Source of the DNA: Nitrospirota bacterium
GTDB lineage: Bacteria > Nitrospirota > Nitrospiria > Nitrospirales > UBA8639
Direction of reading: 5' to 3'
Length of the DNA: 56,027 bases
Assembly: GCA_027623995.1 (NCBI GenBank)
Contig: JAQBUF010000017.1
Span: 1 to 56,027, forward strand
The first letter of the stretch is position 1. Each line of letters opens with the position of its first letter. The notes beneath the pieces are model-generated. The model saw only the letters and a program-made list of their open reading frames with translations. It searched no databases and was not told where the DNA came from. Of this stretch, positions 30,638 to 39,922 are shown piece after piece. The position numbers were made by a program, and so were the translations under genes.

Positions 30638-30874
30638 TTAGTTTTGATGAGCCATTCCAAAGTACTGATCAAAGGCTCGTAGCGAAAGGGAGGGAGCGTC
30701 CATTGGCAACTCACTATCCTGAGCAACCAACTCCCAAATGTTGTCTAAATAGGTGATAAATAAATCGTCTGGAAAGTCTGAGAAGATTGGAACCAACCAT
30801 CCTTGCGAGATTCGCATAGCGCTATTTGGTAACAGCATAACTTTACGGTGATTATCTTTACGCCGAATCTGCAT
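30638..30874 (-). CDS. small hypothetical protein (78 aa)
   Basis: A 78-residue frame with AAGGGG 5 bases before ATG 30874. The sequence MQIRRKDNHRKVMLLPN, RISQGWLVPIFSDFPDD is not recognised. It converges with ampG. The start signal supports it; the lack of any family likeness keeps it uncertain. Confidence 0.45.
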   Translation of the reverse strand: MQIRRKDNHRKVMLLPNSAMRISQGWLVPIFSDFPDDLFITYLDNIWELVAQDSELPMDAPSLSLRAFDQYFGMAHQN

Positions 30875-31255
30875 ACAAGCCCCTTGATTACCTAGTCGTA
30901 AAATTTCTCGCTATTTATTGCCAAATTTAATACTCCGCCATTCGACCCAGCCCAACCGAATTCACCTTTCTAGCAAACTCTCGATCCAACATAATGTGAT
31001 CATGGTCACAAATTTCAGTCTAGTTTTACTACCTGAGGCCGAAATTACCATAAATTTCATTTATATGGCCCTGAAATATTCAACAGCCCAAATATTTGTT
31101 TCGACTTCGCTCCACACCAGTCTGAATGATGTTGCCAAAGAGGGCATAGATTTATAGGAAGAATGAGTGTACGATGTGTCGCGAAATATCCGAAGACGTT
31201 GAGGCGTTTTCCTTAGAATTTTTTCCATATTCACTGCCAAGGCTATCTCGCTTTT
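30875..31255. other. gene-free A+T-rich stretch
   Basis: About 380 bases with short frames only, none with a ribosome site plus protein-like composition. Nothing else is recognised. Confidence 0.5.
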
Positions 31256-31459
31256 TTATCTGGACCTAATACCTAGACTTCTTAATCTCCGATCCAATTT
31301 TTTGGCATTGGCCTCGACCTCAAGAAAGTCTGGCATCTCACAACTTGGATTAAGGTGCCGACAGTAACCGAACAACATATTCTCTTTCCCATGCCATGAA
31401 ATAGCATCATCACGGCATGGCTTCCAATACGATATGCTAATAAGAATGTGATCGAACAT
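31256..31459 (-). CDS. doubtful small ORF (67 aa)
   Basis: A 67-codon frame with GGGGA before ATG 31459. Its sequence (HLNPSCEMPDFLEVEANAKK and a basic tail) is not recognised. The only support is the ribosome-site-like sequence; it may be spurious. Confidence 0.25.
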   Translation of the reverse strand: MFDHILISISYWKPCRDDAISWHGKENMLFGYCRHLNPSCEMPDFLEVEANAKKLDRRLRSLGIRSR

Positions 31460-31551
31460 TTGAAATTTCCCCAAATACCTCATTCAACGATCATCATTCA
31501 GATGACCGAATGGGTGAGAAACAATGGCTATGCCAATAAAGGAGAGGTATT

Positions 31552-32238
31552 GTGAGAATAGGATTAGTTGCTGAAGTGAAATGGGAAGTTCGTGAAGTCT
31601 GTCGCCAACTGAATATGACGTTGGTGGACCCAGAGGATCAAATATGGGGGGCAACCCTGAATGGACATGACGTTCGCCTCTGTTTATCAGGAATGATTCC
31701 CTCAATTGCCAAGGAACGCGTCACGCGCTTTCTTTATAATCATAAACCCGAGCTCATGATCTCCTGCGGCTTGGCAGGAGCACTTCATTCTAAGGTGGTG
31801 GTTGGGGACCTGATCGTGCAGACCCTGGACAACACCCTCTCGGCACATGCCGACCAAGCCCTCACAAAACAAGGCATCTCTTTTCATCTTGGGCCATTAG
31901 TCACCGTTTCCAAACCAGTATTGACTCCTAAAGCCAGAGGCGAAGTATCAGCCACCAGTCAGGCCATCGGCGTGGATATGGAAAGCCAAACCATCGCGGC
32001 ACTCTGCCGTGAACGAGGAATTCGGTGCATGGCCATTAAAGGCGTATCCGATGGGGTCGATGATGATCTGTCTGCGGTCCTTGGCGGATTTGAGATTATC
32101 CACATTCCCAAGATTGCAAAACATGTCCTGTTCTCCCCATCAACCTGGGGGCTGGCTTCCCGAATGGCTCGGCAGAGCTACTCGGCAGCTACAAATCTTG
32201 GACAAGGTGTCTGGGCCACCCTTCAAGGGGTGCATTAA
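31552..32238 (+). CDS. nucleoside phosphorylase-like protein (MTAN/hopanoid-type)
   Basis: A 228-residue protein of the PNP/UDP phosphorylase superfamily. MISCGLAGALHSKVVVGDLIV is the phosphate/ribose region, IGVDMESQTIAALC holds the Met-Glu pair that binds the ribose hydroxyls, and AIKGVSDGVDDD has the Asp used as general acid. The short form with VDMES and no MTAN-specific loop resembles the set annotated as hopanoid-associated phosphorylase; which substrate it splits is unclear. The start is GTG 31552 behind AAAGGAG. No hopanoid gene adjoins. Confidence 0.78.
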   Translation: MRIGLVAEVKWEVREVCRQLNMTLVDPEDQIWGATLNGHDVRLCLSGMIPSIAKERVTRFLYNHKPELMISCGLAGALHSKVVVGDLIVQTLDNTLSAHADQALTKQGISFHLGPLVTVSKPVLTPKARGEVSATSQAIGVDMESQTIAALCRERGIRCMAIKGVSDGVDDDLSAVLGGFEIIHIPKIAKHVLFSPSTWGLASRMARQSYSAATNLGQGVWATLQGVH

Positions 32239-32455
32239 GGAGGGGTAGGCTCTTAACAACCCAAGAGTCTCCACAAAATTTTGTAAAAAACATGAAACTG
32301 GGGCGTTTCTCATAGCGAACTCAAATGTTGTTTTGTTACAATTTAAGTATTATTGAAACCTTGGAACCGCTCGCCTTTTCGTCTTCTCGGCCAAGAGCCG
32401 CGATCCTTTCCAGTCTATCGTGTTTACCTTTTAATTGTTGCGAAGGAGCAGTCTT

Positions 32456-32998
32456 ATGTCTTTACCTCAAATGGCATTGAGGGCCGTATGTGCGTTTATG
32501 CTTTCCGTCACCATGGTTCCAAGTATTGCCCTAGCCGAAGCTCCAGGGAATGGCGATAGCTTACCGATTTCCGATGGAAAACTCGTGTCGCTGGAATACA
32601 CCCTGACCTTGGAAGACAAAAATGTATTGGATACCAACGTGGGCGGAGATCCCTTGAATTTCACCCAAGGCACGCAGCAAATCATTCCTGGTTTAGAAGT
32701 GGCATTGTTAGGGATGAAGCCCGGGGAACGTAAACAGGTCATCATTGAGCCTAAAAACGGTTATGGCGAAGTAGATGAACAACGGGTCAAAGAAATTCCT
32801 ATTGAACAAATTCCAGCTGATGCGCGAAAGGTTGGCATGCAATTAGAAGGTCAAAGTCCCAACGGCCAGGTGATTCGCTCAACGGTCAAAGAAGTCAAAG
32901 AGAAAATGATCGTCTTAGATTTCAATCATCCCTTAGCCGGGAAAAAACTTTTTTTTGATGTCAAAGTATTGGATGTCAAAGCTAACTCAACGCCATAG
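32456..32998 (+). CDS. exported FKBP-type peptidyl-prolyl isomerase
   Basis: A 180-residue protein with a signal peptide (ALRAVCAFMLSVTMVPSIALA) and an FKBP domain (SLEYTLTLEDKNVLDTNVGG, IIPGLEVALLGMKPGERK, DFNHPLAGKKLFFDVKVLDV), the same plan as the gene at 1564-2115. AAGGAG precedes ATG 32456. It should assist folding of proteins in the periplasm. It ends ahead of a strong hairpin at 33018-33054. Clear paralogues, far apart, hint at specialised clients. Confidence 0.88.
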   Translation: MSLPQMALRAVCAFMLSVTMVPSIALAEAPGNGDSLPISDGKLVSLEYTLTLEDKNVLDTNVGGDPLNFTQGTQQIIPGLEVALLGMKPGERKQVIIEPKNGYGEVDEQRVKEIPIEQIPADARKVGMQLEGQSPNGQVIRSTVKEVKEKMIVLDFNHPLAGKKLFFDVKVLDVKANSTP

Positions 32999-33017
32999 CA
33001 ATTACGCAGCGATTCTC

Positions 33018-33054
33018 ATCCCGGGACCTATGAAATTCCGTAGGGGCCCGGGAT
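33018..33054. terminator. strong hairpin between convergent genes
   Basis: ATCCCGGGACCTA pairs with TAGGGGCCCGGGAT across a 10-base loop, with one unpaired step. It lies between the FKBP gene on the plus strand and the RelE-like toxin gene on the minus strand. No T run follows on either strand, so it may block both transcripts by structure or protect the ends; intrinsic termination is not certain. Confidence 0.5.
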
Positions 33055-33121
33055 CCTCACCTGTCCATCCTCTCCAATTTTCACAGTGCTGTTGAGAAAA
33101 CAGCACGCAAGAAGTTGAGTT

Positions 33122-33397
33122 TCATAGTAGACCTCGTCGATACAACTCTTGGCGGCGACTGATCCGATGAATGTCGACGACGTTATCTTCCCGATCAATA
33201 GAATACAGAATACGCCAGTCTGCCACGGCATACTGAGACAGGGTGGGCAAGTCGGACGCCAAAGGTTCATGCCGTAGATTATCAACATTCGAAGCAAGCC
33301 ACTTCGTCTTCTCAAAAAGACGTTGCGCAATGCCTTGATCGATATGCCGAAGATCTTCAATAACCGCAGGCAGATAGGCTACTCTAAACCATGCCAT
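33122..33397 (-). CDS. RelE/ParE-family toxin
   Basis: A 91-residue RelE-superfamily toxin: VAYLPAVIEDLRHIDQGIAQ, then LASDLPTLSQYAVADWRILY and VVDIHRISRRQELY. RelE-type toxins cleave mRNA on the ribosome; ParE-type act on gyrase, and the sequence alone does not decide. The catalytic Arg and Tyr positions are filled (R-I-L-Y, R-I-S-R-R). The antitoxin gene ends 6 bases upstream, so they form a module. Confidence 0.82.
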   Translation of the reverse strand: MAWFRVAYLPAVIEDLRHIDQGIAQRLFEKTKWLASNVDNLRHEPLASDLPTLSQYAVADWRILYSIDREDNVVDIHRISRRQELYRRGLL

Positions 33398-33403
33398 ATC
33401 TCG

Positions 33404-33607
33404 TTACCACCGTAGCCCGAGTTGTTCAGCAATATCATCTCCAGTGACACGATCCGAAGAAGCCAACGATTCTTTTAACCGTGCCCGTACGGTTTCATCC
33501 AGAGGTAAGCCCAAATCCGGATCACCCAACAATTCACATAACCGATCATCCACAAGTCCATTCACCAACGCCTTAAAGTCCTGTTGAGATAATTCTGCAA
33601 GGTTCAT
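33404..33607 (-). CDS. antitoxin of the RelE-like module
   Basis: A 67-residue acidic protein, ELSQQDFKALVNGLVDDRLC and GLPLDETVRARLKESLASSD, located just upstream of the toxin with the usual antitoxin-first order. The length and acidic helices fit a RelB-like partner that binds and blocks the toxin and represses its own promoter. No palindromic operator is obvious upstream. Confidence 0.7.
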   Translation of the reverse strand: MNLAELSQQDFKALVNGLVDDRLCELLGDPDLGLPLDETVRARLKESLASSDRVTGDDIAEQLGLRW

Positions 33608-33742
33608 GACAAGGCCTTTCTTTATCGATATATGTTTTACGCATCATTCATTATCAGAAAATTCATGGTTCCCTGATCCTACGAAGATGCAAACAGTGGC
33701 TGCACTGTAACCGGACATTTTAAGAAGGAAAAGGAAGGAATG

Positions 33743-34543
33743 TTACGATTCTTCTTGAATAGGATTAGCCAAAACCCCGATGTGTTCGATTTCAATACTG
33801 ACCTGGTCACCAGCTTTAAGAAACACTGGCGGAGTTCGCGCGAACCCTACACCCTGCGGAGTCCCTGTTAAAATTACCGTGCCTGGCAATAAAGTGGTCC
33901 CTTCACTCAGAAAACTAATTAACGTTGGCACATCAAAGATCATATCGGCGGTCGTTGAATCCTGCATGGTTTCGCCATTGAGTGTGGTGGTGATTTTGAG
34001 ATTATTTGGGTTAGGAATGTCATCGGGTGTGACTATGCAGGGGCCAAGCGGACAAAACGTATCAAAGGACTTCCCCCGACACCATTGTTTGCCTCCACCT
34101 TCCTTTTGCCAACGTCGTGCGCTCACATCATTAGCGCACGTGTAGCCCAACACATAATCCAAGGCTTCATCTGGAGAAACATTTTTGGCAGTCTTCCCGA
34201 TAATCACGGCCAACTCACATTCATAATCCACCTGGCCAGGTGCCACCTTGGGAATCACAATAGCATCGCCAGGATTATTGAGAGCATTCCTCGCCTTGAT
34301 GAACAACACGGGATGTTCTGGAATCTTGGCCCCCGTCTCCTCAGCATGTTGCCGATAGTTCAGTCCAATGCAGAGAATCGTCGGTGGGGTTACTGGAGCC
34401 AGCAATTTCACCACTGAAACAATCTGCTCGGTCACGGTAAATGTTTCGAAAAGATTTCCCTCTATCAGTCGTGCTGACGTCTCATCGACCAGCTCTCCAT
34501 AGCAAATGGCACCCGACGAAGGTTGAAACCGAATAATTTTCAT
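33743..34543 (-). CDS. fumarylacetoacetate hydrolase-family protein
   Basis: A 266-residue FAH-fold enzyme. Metal ligands: [15 protein letters not shown] (Glu-x-Glu) and the downstream Asp in [10 protein letters not shown]. The binding loop is [20 protein letters not shown] and the closing [19 protein letters not shown] is typical of the acylpyruvate hydrolase/HHDD isomerase subgroup. It splits or isomerises carbon-carbon bonds in dicarboxylic 2-oxo acids; the true substrate is open (acylpyruvase or oxaloacetate decarboxylase are both known in the fold). AAGGGG precedes ATG 34543. It lies 28 bases after def and is probably cotranscribed. Confidence 0.85.
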   Translation of the reverse strand: MKIIRFQPSSGAICYGELVDETSARLIEGNLFETFTVTEQIVSVVKLLAPVTPPTILCIGLNYRQHAEETGAKIPEHPVLFIKARNALNNPGDAIVIPKVAPGQVDYECELAVIIGKTAKNVSPDEALDYVLGYTCANDVSARRWQKEGGGKQWCRGKSFDTFCPLGPCIVTPDDIPNPNNLKITTTLNGETMQDSTTADMIFDVPTLISFLSEGTTLLPGTVILTGTPQGVGFARTPPVFLKAGDQVSIEIEHIGVLANPIQEES

Positions 34544-34571
34544 GAAAACCCCTTCAGCATCCTAGCCAGAT

Positions 34572-35105
34572 TCATCGTTTCCAATATTGCTCATACTCTC
34601 GTAAATGTGTCAGCGATGACAGATCTGGCAAACGGTCTAAAAACACCTGGCCATTTAAATGGTCAATTTCGTGTTGGACGACCCGTGCATGAAAACCTTC
34701 GGCATCAAACCGAACCTTTTGGCCATGTCGATCTAGACCTTTCACGGAGACACGAGCCCATCGGGGAACCAGGCCACGTAAATCCGGCACGCTAAGGCAG
34801 CCCTCCCATCCTTGATCTGAGTCTTCACCATGCTCAACGATCTTCGGATTCACTAACACCATCAGAGGAACCTCAGCTTGGTGAGGGTATCGTGGGTTCT
34901 CAGGCGAGACTTCAATAGCAATGATTTGCTGGGACACATGCACCTGTGGGGCGGCAATCCCCACTCCATGGGCATCACGCATGGTCGCAATCATATCATC
35001 AATAAAATGCTGGATGGCAGGCAGTTGTAACTGTTCAACCAACACAGCATCCGCCCCACTTCGAATATTCGGGTGCCCAAGGCGGGCAATTTTCAGCAAC
35101 GGCAT
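34572..35105 (-). CDS. def: peptide deformylase
   Basis: A 177-residue peptide deformylase that removes the formyl group from new proteins. All three motifs are present: HGVGIAAPQV, EGCLSVPDLRG with the metal Cys, and QHEIDHLNG with the two metal His and catalytic Glu. Length fits the bacterial type I form. No usual partner (fmt) is adjacent; the FAH gene follows instead. The Shine-Dalgarno is weak (GAAAGCG). Confidence 0.95.
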   Translation of the reverse strand: MPLLKIARLGHPNIRSGADAVLVEQLQLPAIQHFIDDMIATMRDAHGVGIAAPQVHVSQQIIAIEVSPENPRYPHQAEVPLMVLVNPKIVEHGEDSDQGWEGCLSVPDLRGLVPRWARVSVKGLDRHGQKVRFDAEGFHARVVQHEIDHLNGQVFLDRLPDLSSLTHLREYEQYWKR

Positions 35106-35303
35106 GGTACGCTTTCGTCTAATGGTGTCTCATCCACACAACCATCTCACTGTATCATGTCCCTAGAAATAAGGAATCCCCTTACACCTCAGTATTTATT
35201 GCCGCCAAACTCACGTGTTTTGATTTTTAAAATGTATTGGTGCTACAAATCCTACATCCCACAAATATCCATGTTTGGCATTATATCTCTAAGGAGCATC
35301 GTC

Positions 35304-35594
35304 ATGAAATTTATGGTGACCTACTCTATTCATCCTGACAAACGACACCAGGCCCTCCAAGCCTTTTCGCAGATGACTCAAACCGACGATCTTGCCGACC
35401 TTGGCGAGAACATCACCTTCATTGGGCGATGGCATAATCTCGGGGGCGGAACAGGCATCGCCATTCTGGAAACGAACAATGCGCAAGCCCTTGCGCGTTG
35501 GGCCGTTAATTGGAATCACATCATGGATCTCGATGTGCAACCCGTCATCGACGACGCCGAAGCCCGCGCCATCGGCAAACAAAAATGTGGGTAA
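35304..35594 (+). CDS. DUF3303-like small protein
   Basis: A 96-residue protein like DUF3303: MVTYSIHPDKRHQALQAF, IGRWHNLGGGTGIAILE, LARWAVNWNHIMDLDVQPVID. The fold is a dimeric alpha-beta barrel of ferredoxin-like type; function unknown. AAGGAG precedes ATG 35304; the 77 codons of open frame upstream have no such likeness. Confidence 0.72.
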   Translation: MKFMVTYSIHPDKRHQALQAFSQMTQTDDLADLGENITFIGRWHNLGGGTGIAILETNNAQALARWAVNWNHIMDLDVQPVIDDAEARAIGKQKCG

Positions 35595-35766
35595 TCTTGG
35601 CTTCAACAATAAATCCTACATTATTCCTCTCAGTTTTCATCTCCGGTTCAATCTGATACCTGGCTCACCTGTGTTCTCTACCATATTGTTGGTTTCCCCT
35701 TTTCGACGCAGTCAATCCCACCGCTTTTATTGACTTGTTTTAAACCTGCATGATACCGTGCCAATC

Positions 35767-37263
35767 ATGAAAAAACCTTGTTATTCAGTGGGTTTTGTGG
35801 ATTTCTGCCAACTCTCGGGCCAAGGAAATTTGGTGCCGGTGTATCGAGAAATCTTGGCGGATTTGGAAACCCCCGTCAGTGCCTTCTCCAAAATCAATAC
35901 CGGGGATACCGCTTTCCTGTTTGAGAGTATTGAAGGTGGTGAGAATTGGGCGCGCTATTCATTTTTAGGGAGCAGTGCCACTCAGGTTATTTGGGAAGAG
36001 CGCGGTAAGCTGAAGATTAAAAAGGGACGCAAGACCCAAACAATTCCTTTAGGGACGAATCCCCTTCAACATATTCAGAATATGTTGGCTGAATTTCAGC
36101 CGGTTTCAGTCCCAGGGCTACCCCGGTTTGTGGGTGGGGCCGTGGGCTACCTCGGCTATGACGTGGTGCGCTATTTTGAACCTATTCCAGCACACCCCAA
36201 GGATTCCGAACATCTGCCCTTGATGGCCTTTCTGCTCACAGACACCTTACTGATTTTTGATAACGTCGCACATACCATCAAGGTTGTGGCCAATGCCTCG
36301 ATTACTTCACATGCCAAATCATCGCTAAAGAAAACCTATACCGACGCCACCACTCGAATAGAAAAAATTATTGCCAAACTTAGAAAGCCACTTCCCCGAC
36401 GAACCACAACTCAACGCACACAAACTCCAAAATTCACCTCGAATATGACGCAACCCACTTTTGAAAAAATGGTACGGCGTACAAAGGAATACATTCAAGC
36501 AGGAGATATCGTCCAGGCTGTCGTCTCGCAACGATGGAAGACGAAGATTCGGACGACGCCCTTAGAGATTTATCGCGCACTTCGCGTAATCAATCCGTCC
36601 CCATATATGTTCTATCTTCGTATCGCCGGAGTGGAATTGGTGGGATCATCACCTGAAATCTTGGTCAGATGCGAAGAAGACAAAATTGTGGTTCGACCAA
36701 TCGCGGGCACGCGCAAGCGCGGCGTCACCGCAGCTCAAGACCAGGCTCTGGCAGAAGAACTCCTTGCTGATGAAAAGGAACGAGCCGAGCACGTGATGCT
36801 GGTGGACCTCGGACGTAACGACGTCGGACGAGTGGCCAAATTTCAAACCGTCACACTTGATTCGTTTATGACCGTCGAGCGATATTCCCATGTGATGCAC
36901 ATTGTGTCGCAAGTGACGGGTACGTTGCAGGATGACCAGAATGCGTATGACGTCATGAAGGCCTGCTTCCCCGCAGGAACAGTCTCTGGCGCGCCAAAAA
37001 TTCGCGCCATGCAAATCATTGAAGAACTCGAACCCACTCAACGCGGACCCTATGCCGGTGCGGTGGGATATTTCAGTTTCTCTGGAAATATGGACACCTG
37101 TATTAACATTCGCACAGTGGTCATCAAAGGCAAGCAGGCCTTTGTACAAGCAGGAGCTGGAATCGTGGCTGACTCTGATCCGACCACCGAATATGAAGAA
37201 ACCTGTAATAAAGCGCGCGCCATGATGCGCGGTATCGAAGTGGCTGAGCAGGGATTAGAATAA
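35767..37263 (+). CDS. trpE: anthranilate synthase component I
   Basis: A 498-residue TrpE, the chorismate-binding subunit of anthranilate synthase. The N-terminal region includes AFLFESIEGGENWARYSF, where LLES-type residues bind inhibitory tryptophan. The catalytic domain has VVRPIAGTRKRG, AEHVMLVDLGRNDVGRVA, GTVSGAPKIRAMQII and AGAGIVADSDPTTEYEET. ATG 35767 is chosen; GTG 35758 in the same frame is possible, and neither has a good Shine-Dalgarno. It is the first gene of the trp operon. The gap before it holds only a weak promoter candidate (TTGACT near 35730); no leader peptide with Trp codons is seen. Confidence 0.96.
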   Translation: MKKPCYSVGFVDFCQLSGQGNLVPVYREILADLETPVSAFSKINTGDTAFLFESIEGGENWARYSFLGSSATQVIWEERGKLKIKKGRKTQTIPLGTNPLQHIQNMLAEFQPVSVPGLPRFVGGAVGYLGYDVVRYFEPIPAHPKDSEHLPLMAFLLTDTLLIFDNVAHTIKVVANASITSHAKSSLKKTYTDATTRIEKIIAKLRKPLPRRTTTQRTQTPKFTSNMTQPTFEKMVRRTKEYIQAGDIVQAVVSQRWKTKIRTTPLEIYRALRVINPSPYMFYLRIAGVELVGSSPEILVRCEEDKIVVRPIAGTRKRGVTAAQDQALAEELLADEKERAEHVMLVDLGRNDVGRVAKFQTVTLDSFMTVERYSHVMHIVSQVTGTLQDDQNAYDVMKACFPAGTVSGAPKIRAMQIIEELEPTQRGPYAGAVGYFSFSGNMDTCINIRTVVIKGKQAFVQAGAGIVADSDPTTEYEETCNKARAMMRGIEVAEQGLE

Positions 37264-37395
37264 ATGCGTGATGCGTAAGGCGTGATGCGTAATGAGTAAA
37301 AACTTAAGAATACATCTCGGGCCTCTTCACGCATTACGTATCACGCATCACACCTATCTATTTAACGCTTCACACTTCACGCTTCACGCTTCACG
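37264..37395. repeat. CACGCAT-type inverted and tandem repeats between trpE and trpG
   Basis: Right after the trpE stop, 37264-37297 reads as ATGCGTGATGCGTAAGGCG and continues with the same unit. The opposite orientation, TTCACGCATTACGTATCACG and on, lies at 37326-37352, so the two arms can pair. Then come four near copies of the heptamer CGCTTCA at 37366-37395. trpE and trpG are normally close or fused, so 141 bases here is wide. A tract of the same unit is at 20273-20308. Confidence 0.7.
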
Positions 37396-37404
37396 GTAAT
37401 ATTA

Positions 37405-37998
37405 ATGTTATTAATGATCGACAACTACGACTCCTTCACCTACAACCTGGTGCAATACTTTGGGGAGTTAGGTGCGGATATTCATGTCTATCGAAATGAT
37501 AAGATTTCCGTCGAAGAGATCGAACAACTCAATCCCGAACGTATCGTCATTTCTCCTGGCCCATGCACCCCGAAAGAAGCAGGAGTCTCGGTGAAAGTCA
37601 TACAGCACTTTGCCGGAAAAGTTCCCCTCCTCGGAGTATGTCTTGGGCACCAATCATTGGCCCATGCCTTTGGTGGAGAAATCATTCGAGCAGAACGTTT
37701 GATGCATGGCAAGACCTCGATGGTGAGTCACGATGACCAAACGATCTTTGCTGGACTCCCGAATCCTTTTGAAGCGACACGCTATCACTCGCTCATAGTG
37801 AACCGAGAAACCCTCCCCGGCGATTTTGAAATCTCCGCCATGACCGATGCTGGGGAAATCATGGGACTCCGCCACTTGCCTACTGGAGCCGAAGGAGTTC
37901 AATTTCATCCAGAATCAATTCTCACCAAAGCCGGCATGGATCTCCTCAGAAACTTTCTCAAACTCGATCCCTCAAATGATGACCCTCAATCGGCCTAG
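37405..37998 (+). CDS. trpG: anthranilate synthase component II
   Basis: A 197-residue class I glutamine amidotransferase that feeds ammonia to Trp[21 protein letters not shown] opens the fold, [17 protein letters not shown] holds the nucleophile Cys, and [11 protein letters not shown] the His and Glu. It may also serve PabB, as in organisms with one shared amidotransferase. There is no Shine-Dalgarno before ATG 37405; the repeat tract lies just upstream. Confidence 0.94.
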   Translation: MLLMIDNYDSFTYNLVQYFGELGADIHVYRNDKISVEEIEQLNPERIVISPGPCTPKEAGVSVKVIQHFAGKVPLLGVCLGHQSLAHAFGGEIIRAERLMHGKTSMVSHDDQTIFAGLPNPFEATRYHSLIVNRETLPGDFEISAMTDAGEIMGLRHLPTGAEGVQFHPESILTKAGMDLLRNFLKLDPSNDDPQSA

Positions 37999-38009
37999 TA
38001 CGAGAAGTG

Positions 38010-39032
38010 ATGATGATTAGAGAAGCCCTCAATACAATCGCCGATGGTGGTCACCTTACAGAAAAAGAAGCGCAGGAAGTCATGCTTCACATCATGCAAG
38101 GCTCGGCTTCTGATTCGCAGATAGCTGCCTATCTCATGGGCCTTCGCATGAAAGGCGAAACCGTAGAAGAGATCACGGGATCGGTGAAAGCCATGCGAGA
38201 GATGGCCATTCGCATCCATGTGGGCGCTCCAATCGTGGTGGATACCTGTGGCACTGGCGGGGATCGAGCCAACACCTTCAACATCTCAACCGCCGCAGCA
38301 TTTGTCATCGCCGGTGGCGGCATGACCGTCGCCAAACATGGCAATCGGTCCGTGTCATCCAAATCAGGAAGCGCTGACGTCTTATCAGCCCTTGGCGTGA
38401 ACATTGATCTGTCACCAGAGCGCGTAGAGGCCTGCGTGAATGAAGTTGGTATTGGGTTTTTATTTGCCCCGCTCTATCACGGCGCGATGAAGCATTGTGC
38501 CAAGCCACGAGCCGACATGGGCATTCGAACGATGATGAACATTCTTGGGCCGTTATCGAATCCTGCAGGAGCCACCATTCAGGTGCTCGGGGTTTATGAT
38601 CAAGCACTCACAGAAAAACTCGCGCAAGTGTTGATTCGTTTAGGCACTCAACATTGCTTTGTGCTCCATGGGAAGGATGGGTTGGACGAGATTACGCTCA
38701 CCGATTTCACTTATGTCTCTGAAGGCAAAGCCGGTCGCATCTCCAGCTATCATATATCCCCTCAGGACTTTGGATTAGAAAAAGTGAATCCTAGGGAATT
38801 AACAGGCGGCACACCGGAACAAAATGCCGTGATCATCAAAGACGTTCTGAAAGGCCGACGCAATCCAAAACGCGACATCGTCCTGGTCAATGCCGCTCCG
38901 GCGTTTGTGGCAAGTGGGAAAGCTAAAACCCTGAAAGAAGGATATGAGCGGGCATCCGAAGTCCTAGACAGTGGAGCCGCACAGGAGAAATTTGAACAAC
39001 TGGTCAAATTTACCATTCAGGGTGCCACATGA
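38010..39032 (+). CDS. trpD: anthranilate phosphoribosyltransferase
   Basis: A 340-residue TrpD that joins anthranilate to PRPP. VDTCGTGGDRANTFNIST is the phosphoribosyl loop, KHGNRSVSSKSGSADVL binds anthranilate and pyrophosphate, and LGPLSNPAGATIQVLG is typical. GTG 38007 and ATG 38013 are alternatives. It follows trpG by about 11 bases and overlaps trpC by 4 (ATGA), so translation is coupled. The substrate can also arise from KynU at 21825-23048. Confidence 0.94.
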   Translation: MMIREALNTIADGGHLTEKEAQEVMLHIMQGSASDSQIAAYLMGLRMKGETVEEITGSVKAMREMAIRIHVGAPIVVDTCGTGGDRANTFNISTAAAFVIAGGGMTVAKHGNRSVSSKSGSADVLSALGVNIDLSPERVEACVNEVGIGFLFAPLYHGAMKHCAKPRADMGIRTMMNILGPLSNPAGATIQVLGVYDQALTEKLAQVLIRLGTQHCFVLHGKDGLDEITLTDFTYVSEGKAGRISSYHISPQDFGLEKVNPRELTGGTPEQNAVIIKDVLKGRRNPKRDIVLVNAAPAFVASGKAKTLKEGYERASEVLDSGAAQEKFEQLVKFTIQGAT

Positions 39033-39883
39033 TTCTCGATCGAATCATCGAACATAAGATCGCTGAATTACGTCGAAAGGAAAGCCGTGGGCATCTGATC
39101 AGTCTCAAAAGCAAAATTGCCGATCAGCCCGGACCATTAGGGTTTATTCAAGCCTTAGAAGATGCCTACACACCCACCGCCCCGGCCCTGATTGCCGAGG
39201 TCAAAAAAGCCTCCCCAAGCAAAGGGCTCATGCGCCCTGAGTTCAAGGATCGATTTAACCCTGTGGAAATTGCCCAGGCCTACAAAGATCATGGAGCGGC
39301 GGCAGTCTCCGTCCTCACCGATCAAGAATTTTTTCAGGGCTGTTTGGATTATCTCGAACAAGTCAAAGAGCACGTGGGGTTACCCGCGTTAAACAAAGAG
39401 TTCATGGTCGGAGATATTCAATTCTACGAAGCCCGTGCCTACGGGGCTGATGCCGTACTCCTAATTGCCGCCGCCCTCGACCGATGGCAACTGGAAGACT
39501 TTTATGCCACAGCCAAAGGCTTGAAACTCGATGTGCTCATTGAAACACACAATGAACGCGAACTCGATACTGTGTTGGAACGTGTGCCTCAGGTGAAACT
39601 TATTGGAATCAATAACCGGGACCTCAAAACTTTTTCAACGGATTTGAGCATCACGGCAAGGCTGGCCAAGCGCATCCCAGCCGATAAGATCATCGTCAGT
39701 GAAAGCGGCATTCACACAAGAGAGCATGTGTTAGAGATTCTAGAAGCGGGAGCCAAGGTCATGCTCGTGGGCGAATCACTGGTGCGTGCCAAAAATATTG
39801 GAGAAAAAATTCAAAGCCTCTTGCCAACTCCACAAACAGAGAGCGAAGAAGAGGAAGTCACTCAAGGCCCCCGCTGGATTTAG
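39029..39883 (+). CDS. trpC: indole-3-glycerol phosphate synthase
   Basis: A 284-residue TIM-barrel enzyme that closes the pyrrole ring of indole. LIAEVKKASPSKGLMRPEF carries the catalytic Lys-Ser-Pro-Ser loop, LNKEFMVGDIQFYEARAYGA a second Lys and Glu, LIGINNRDLKTF and VSESGIHTREH bind phosphate. A monofunctional form, separate from TrpF. A short Glu-rich tail (SEEEE) is added at the end. A hairpin TCGACC/GGTCGA (39884-39903) and the palindrome GATCACCGTGATC follow before trpF. Confidence 0.95.
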   Translation: MILDRIIEHKIAELRRKESRGHLISLKSKIADQPGPLGFIQALEDAYTPTAPALIAEVKKASPSKGLMRPEFKDRFNPVEIAQAYKDHGAAAVSVLTDQEFFQGCLDYLEQVKEHVGLPALNKEFMVGDIQFYEARAYGADAVLLIAAALDRWQLEDFYATAKGLKLDVLIETHNERELDTVLERVPQVKLIGINNRDLKTFSTDLSITARLAKRIPADKIIVSESGIHTREHVLEILEAGAKVMLVGESLVRAKNIGEKIQSLLPTPQTESEEEEVTQGPRWI

Positions 39884-39922
39884 TCGACCAAGACTTCGGT
39901 CGATCACCGTGATCAGTGGATT

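Noticed and set aside
30918-31157. 79-codon plus-strand frame
   Set aside because: No start signal and no recognisable sequence in an A+T-rich gap.
33018-33054. classical intrinsic terminator
   Set aside because: The hairpin is strong but neither strand has a following T run; listed only as a terminator-like hairpin.
37264-37395. CRISPR-like array
   Set aside because: Units are 7-9 bases, degenerate and without spacers of even length; no cas genes are near.
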